From positions 1 to 31,599 of the IMG/VR virus record IMGVR_UViG_3300035204_002230: a stretch of 31,599 nt of DNA; one strand, written 5' to 3'. Origin of the DNA: a virus. The notes under the pieces were generated by a model, which ran no database searches, was not told where the DNA came from, and saw nothing but the letters and a program-made list of their open reading frames with translations. The first letter of the stretch is position 1; each line of letters opens with the position of its first letter. A program made the translations under genes and the position numbers. Positions 27,852 to 31,599 of this stretch are shown here, piece by piece.

Positions 27852-28346
27852 ATGCTTGTAATTAATCTAAAACCGAGTGACAGAGCTATAAGATATTGTA
27901 AAAAAGACAACATCGAGTTAACTCGAGTACAAGCGGTTCTAAATTTTATTGCTCAATACATTGATAAACGTAAAAAGATTGAAATAGTCAATATGTCTTT
28001 AGACATAGATTGTCGAAAAGCGGATAGCGAGTATAATTTTCAGAGTAAACATATTCTTATTGCAGGGATCACCGAAAAACATCGAAGAGGTAGTACCAGA
28101 GAAGGTAGACTAAAATATCTTTTCGAACATCTCGTCCATGAATTTAGACATTGTATGCAGGAAGTGATATTTCATCGCGATGCATCAGAAATTACTTATG
28201 ATTCAACAGACGACGCCGAATATGCAGACAACCCATTAGAAATAGATGCAAATTGGTTCGAGCAAAAATTTGCTAAAAAAGCATATCACCTTTACCGGTC
28301 ACTACGGAAAGCTAAAGTTAAGAACGCTGACGTGTTTTACGAATAG
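27852..28346 (+). CDS. HExxH zinc-metallopeptidase-like protein (164 aa)
   Basis: The centre reads LFEHLVHEFRHCMQEV: HEFRH at 96-100 is an HExxH zinc motif with catalytic Glu97. About 30 residues later NPLEIDANWFE offers Glu130 as third metal ligand, as in gluzincin-like families. The flanking regions (VNMSLDIDCRKADSEYN; helical C-terminus) are unassigned. It may cleave a host or phage protein, or be a fold relative without protease function. The only gene on the plus strand in this part, it converges with the ClpC-like gene, overlapping by 29 bases. Confidence 0.65.
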   Translation: MLVINLKPSDRAIRYCKKDNIELTRVQAVLNFIAQYIDKRKKIEIVNMSLDIDCRKADSEYNFQSKHILIAGITEKHRRGSTREGRLKYLFEHLVHEFRHCMQEVIFHRDASEITYDSTDDAEYADNPLEIDANWFEQKFAKKAYHLYRSLRKAKVKNADVFYE

Positions 28347-30786
28347 GCTTCTTCTTAAATTTTATATCAGATCCTGATGCAGTACAGATAATAGTATCCC
28401 CGGATTTATATTTGTCAGTTAATATTATATCTGCAAATTTAGTTTCAAACAATCGCTGCATTGTACGGTTCAGTTCTCGTACTCCATATTTTTCACTATA
28501 ACCTTCTTCTAAAAATAATTTTTTCGCAGCGCTATCCAATGTCACCGTTATATTATAGTGTTCTTTTATCCGACCTACATACTCACGAAAATTTATATCT
28601 ATAATCATCTTAATATCATCTTCTGTCAATTGGTTAAACACAACAATTTCATCAATTCGATTTATAAACTCAGGCTTGAATTCGTTTCTAACAGCTTCTA
28701 AGGCCTTTTCATGGCCTAACTCTTTTTTCTCTTTATCAGTTGGTGTTACGAACCCTAGAGGTGTTGGTGATTCAACTTGTTGGGATCCAGTATTGGTAGT
28801 CATAACAACAACAGTATTTTTAAAGTTTATAACTCTTCCCTGACCATCTGTAACTTTACCTTCATCGAGAATTTGTAACAAAATATGTAGTACTTCTGGA
28901 TGTGCCTTTTCAATTTCATCAAATAGTACTACTGAATATGGAGACCGACGAATACGTTCTGTCAACCCTCCTCCTTTATTATAGCCAATATAACCTGGAG
29001 GGGAGCCTACCAGTTTTGAAATTGCATGGCCTTCCATCAGTTCAGACATATCAATCTGTATAAGCTTTTCTTTACTGTCAAACAATTGACTAGCTAGCAT
29101 TTTAGCCAAATATGTTTTACCTACACCTGTTACTCCTAAAAACAGAAATGAACCTATAGGTCTATCGGGGTTTTGAATGTTAACAGCTGAGCGCTTAAGT
29201 GAATTACTAATACATTTTACAGCACCGGATTGACCAATAACTGACTCACTTAAAACATCGTACAACTTTAATATCTTCTTCTTATAACTAGTTTGTGTTG
29301 TTGCTATCGGTATTTTAGTTATCGATGAAATTATATGCTCTATATCTTTTTCAGTAATTGTAGTAGACTTTTTTTTAGATTCAGTACACGTACTGGCTAA
29401 TTGATCCCTTTCCCCTATACATTCCTTTTCTTTATCGCGATACTTGCAAGCTTCTTCAAATTGCTGACCTTTGATAAGACTCTCTTTTTTTGACTTATGT
29501 TCTCTAATTTTATCTTTCAGGTGTCGGATCTTTTGGACAACTTCATCTACTTGATGAGTTGCAGCGCCAGCTTCATCAATTAAATCGATTGCTTTATCAG
29601 GTAAATTTCTATCTGTCAAATAACGAACTGATAAATCAACAGCTGCTGTTAGACATTCAGGTGTATATTTACAGTGATGGTATTTTTCATAGCTATGCTT
29701 AATACCTTTCAATATTTGTATTGTATCAAGCACAGTAGGCTCATCAACTGTAATTCGCTGAAACCGGCGTTCTAGTGCACTATCATTTTCAATTGATTCT
29801 CTATATTCGTCAGGTGTTGTTGCTCCTATGCATCGCATTTCTCCACGAGCTAGCGCTGGTTTAACAATATTGCTAGCATCCATAGCACCCTCGGCAGATC
29901 CGGCTCCAACTATCATATGAATCTCATCTAAAAATACAATTATATTTTTATTCTTCTTAATTTCACCAAGAACTGCTTTAAGTCTCTCTTCAAATTGACC
30001 TCTATACTTAGTACCTGCAATCATTGCAGGTAAATCTAAAGATACAATATGCTTAGACGATAATATCTTAGGAACTTCACCATTAACAATTTTCTGAGCC
30101 AAACCTTCAACTACAGCTGTTTTACCAACACCTGCTTGACCAACTAATATTGGATTGTTTTTTGTTTTTCTACAAAGTATTTGTATCAATCTCTTAATTT
30201 CAGCATCTCGTCCAATTACCGGGTCAAGCTTTTTACGAGATGCTAATCTCGTCAAATCAACGCTATATTTTTGAATATTTTTTAACGTTAGAATCTCATC
30301 ATCGTCTCGTTCGAATTGCTTGTCTAGAATACTATCTTCTAGATTGCCTCCAACTTCTTTGTTAATGATACGTTTTACTGATTTAAAATTAACACCTAAA
30401 CTTACTAGTATATTGTTTGCAATCCCATCAGGCTCATACAACAATCCTAAAAATATATGCTCAACGTCAATACTAACCCTGTCTAACTTTTTCGAACACT
30501 GATTAGCTAATTCAATAACCTTCTCAACACGAGGAGTAAATGAAATTTCATCAATAGATATTGGATCATCCCCTTCTTGAGATATATTGTCATACACAAT
30601 CATCCTAAGCTGTTCTATGTCAATATTAAGATCTTCCAAAATATCAGTAATAACACTATCACCAATATTAAGTAGCCCTAATAACAAGTGTTCAGTACCT
30701 GCATATCTATTTTTGAGCAGTTGAGCCTCTTTTTTAGCTATTGACAAAGACTGTTTTGCTTTTGGAGTGAGCTTGTATGTGTTCAC
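28318..30786 (-). CDS. ClpC-like AAA+ unfoldase (822 aa)
   Basis: A complete HSP100: two N-terminal Clp repeats (about 1-145; [18 protein letters not shown]), first AAA domain with Walker A GQAGVGKT (216-223) and Walker [10 protein letters not shown] (282-290), a UVR-type segment ([13 protein letters not shown], about 443-455) as in ClpC and in place of the longer ClpB coiled coil, then the second AAA domain with GVTGVGKT (551-558), LFDEIE (621-626) and [15 protein letters not shown]. Residues 677-679 are LGF, in the loop where ClpC/ClpA/ClpX carry the VGF/IGL/IGF that docks on ClpP. So it should thread proteins into a ClpP-type peptidase. GTG 30786 follows a late box by five bases. It ends with a basic tail. 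Confidence 0.9.
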   Translation of the reverse strand: MNTYKLTPKAKQSLSIAKKEAQLLKNRYAGTEHLLLGLLNIGDSVITDILEDLNIDIEQLRMIVYDNISQEGDDPISIDEISFTPRVEKVIELANQCSKKLDRVSIDVEHIFLGLLYEPDGIANNILVSLGVNFKSVKRIINKEVGGNLEDSILDKQFERDDDEILTLKNIQKYSVDLTRLASRKKLDPVIGRDAEIKRLIQILCRKTKNNPILVGQAGVGKTAVVEGLAQKIVNGEVPKILSSKHIVSLDLPAMIAGTKYRGQFEERLKAVLGEIKKNKNIIVFLDEIHMIVGAGSAEGAMDASNIVKPALARGEMRCIGATTPDEYRESIENDSALERRFQRITVDEPTVLDTIQILKGIKHSYEKYHHCKYTPECLTAAVDLSVRYLTDRNLPDKAIDLIDEAGAATHQVDEVVQKIRHLKDKIREHKSKKESLIKGQQFEEACKYRDKEKECIGERDQLASTCTESKKKSTTITEKDIEHIISSITKIPIATTQTSYKKKILKLYDVLSESVIGQSGAVKCISNSLKRSAVNIQNPDRPIGSFLFLGVTGVGKTYLAKMLASQLFDSKEKLIQIDMSELMEGHAISKLVGSPPGYIGYNKGGGLTERIRRSPYSVVLFDEIEKAHPEVLHILLQILDEGKVTDGQGRVINFKNTVVVMTTNTGSQQVESPTPLGFVTPTDKEKKELGHEKALEAVRNEFKPEFINRIDEIVVFNQLTEDDIKMIIDINFREYVGRIKEHYNITVTLDSAAKKLFLEEGYSEKYGVRELNRTMQRLFETKFADIILTDKYKSGDTIICTASGSDIKFKKKPIRKTRQRS

Positions 30787-30791
30787 GTATA

Positions 30792-30799
30792 TATTTAAT
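30792..30799 (-). promoter_or_regulatory. T4-late-like box ATTAAATA (minus) for the ClpC-like gene
   Basis: The box ends five bases before GTG 30786; no ribosome site lies between. Confidence 0.55.
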
Positions 30800-30835
30800 C
30801 AGTATAACATACGTGGGCAAGATAAGCAACTATTA

Positions 30836-31599
30836 TCATTTATACGGCAAATTGTCCGGCCAGTCATCTAACGGGTCGTGAATGTATCTGGTATTGTCAT
30901 CAGACACTTCTGGTACAAGTATAAACTCTGGGGTAATTGTATTACCATTGATATCTGTCATGGTAAAGCCGGCACCAGCTGGTTCACATACCGTAATACT
31001 CTCACTACTACTGTCAACCATACCGCTCCATTGACTGACAATCTCGTTGCCAACTACAAATACAAATAACTGCTGCTCTCTGATTATATATGCACCAGCA
31101 GTACCAGCTGTATAACGCTCGTGTATAATAGATTGAAGTCCACCGACACTACTATACTCCTCTGTTCTTAGATGTATACCTACCGCTACGTCCGGAGTAA
31201 TTAATGTAGATATTGAAGATTGTAGAATAACATCAAGATCTTCGTACGGTACAATTATATTACCGATAAATCTTGGATTTTGAGCCTCAATAGTTAACAT
31301 AACATTATTTTTACCATCGGGAGTTGTATACAGCTGGGTATCAATAATTTTTAGACTCTTGTAGTCTGTAACATGCGATTTACCTACATTAACGTTGAGC
31401 GTGTAAATATCATGCTCTAAATTTGTTTTGTAACCTGATATTTTAACACTATACGTCGTTACGTAATCGTTAGTTGGATTAAACGTGTGCGATATTGACT
31501 TAGATGACAGTGACCAAATATCAGTAAGATGTTGGATAATTTGTTGATCAGATCCATCACCAAAATCAACAATAAACTTTGTGTAGTGATATGAAGTAT
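30836..31599 (-). CDS. PKD-domain structural protein, 5' end outside window
   Basis: The frame is open to the window edge, giving 253 visible residues; the true start lies beyond 31599. The visible N-terminal part has FIVDFGDGSDQQ and later SISHTFNPTNDYVTTYSVKI, the FGDGS...HTF...Y signature of a PKD (Ig-like) domain. Then comes a beta-rich region (LEHDIYTLNVNVGKSHVTDY) and a C-terminal part ending DDWPDNLPYK. PKD domains occur in phage tail, baseplate and capsid-decoration proteins and bind surfaces. A structural role is inferred; the exact part is not known. Confidence 0.65.
   Translation of the reverse strand, partial: TSYHYTKFIVDFGDGSDQQIIQHLTDIWSLSSKSISHTFNPTNDYVTTYSVKISGYKTNLEHDIYTLNVNVGKSHVTDYKSLKIIDTQLYTTPDGKNNVMLTIEAQNPRFIGNIIVPYEDLDVILQSSISTLITPDVAVGIHLRTEEYSSVGGLQSIIHERYTAGTAGAYIIREQQLFVFVVGNEIVSQWSGMVDSSSESITVCEPAGAGFTMTDINGNTITPEFILVPEVSDDNTRYIHDPLDDWPDNLPYK

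Noticed and set aside
1-31599. A bacterial chromosome segment, suggested by glmS, clpC, clpP and ssrA
   Set aside because: Fibre array, chaperone-like tail genes, late boxes, targeting peptides and very small overlapping genes fit a phage much better; no bacterial housekeeping operon is present.

Overview
The window looks like an AT-rich segment of a large tailed-phage genome, probably a T4-like (myovirus-type) phage of a marine Gram-negative host. The evidence is densely packed short genes on both strands with 1 to 8 base overlaps, a block of tail-fibre and fibre-chaperone-like genes, many T4-late-like ATAAATA boxes just before start codons, and several proteins opening with a peptide that resembles the T4 capsid-targeting sequence ending (L/I)xE. 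No terminase, major capsid or polymerase gene is present, so this placement is inference. The Gram-negative host is inferred from predicted lipoproteins and exported proteases.

Layout. 1-3631 (+ strand): a terminator, a folE-like remnant (minus), two adjacent SET-domain genes, a DUF2784-like membrane protein, a ClpP-like protease and small genes including a lipoprotein. 3628-6660 (minus): an acidic 460-residue protein with a capsid-targeting-like start, a compact regulatory and structured locus (5011-5155), a RadA-like ATPase and a PD-(D/E)XK-like nuclease. 6661-7122: a gene-free stretch that looks like a structured RNA gene behind a near-consensus promoter. 7123-8576 (minus): overlapping small envelope-protein genes. 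8581-14067 (minus): a tail-fibre operon of six fibre-like genes interleaved with chaperone-like genes and headed by a frameshifted fragment. 14134-20080: a C39-like lipoprotein, a complete glmS and many small unknown genes. 20133-23742: three more proteins with the capsid-targeting-like start. 23752-26212: a small membrane protein, a conserved phage protein, a one-piece tmRNA gene, a membrane-anchored cysteine-rich peptide and a secreted trypsin-like protease. 26232-31599: a DUF932 protein, small genes, an HExxH metallopeptidase-like gene, a full-length ClpC-like unfoldase and the end of a PKD-domain protein.

The most striking combination is a tmRNA with an unusually long tag (28 codons), a ClpP-like protease with an intact Ser-His-Asp triad and a ClpC-like unfoldase with an LGF tripeptide at the ClpP-docking position. 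Together they could form a phage-borne ribosome-rescue and proteolysis system. A second theme is a probable internal-capsid set: five or six proteins, one with a SET domain, carry the same N-terminal peptide.

Two promoter classes can be read directly. The first is sigma70-like, with 17-base spacers and often TTCCTC directly after the -35; it precedes the RadA-like, nuclease, DUF932, small lipoprotein and ncRNA genes. The second is an ATAAATA or ATTAAATA box usually 5-8 bases before an ATG or GTG, implying leaderless or nearly leaderless late mRNAs. The tmRNA 5' end lies at the same distance from such a box.
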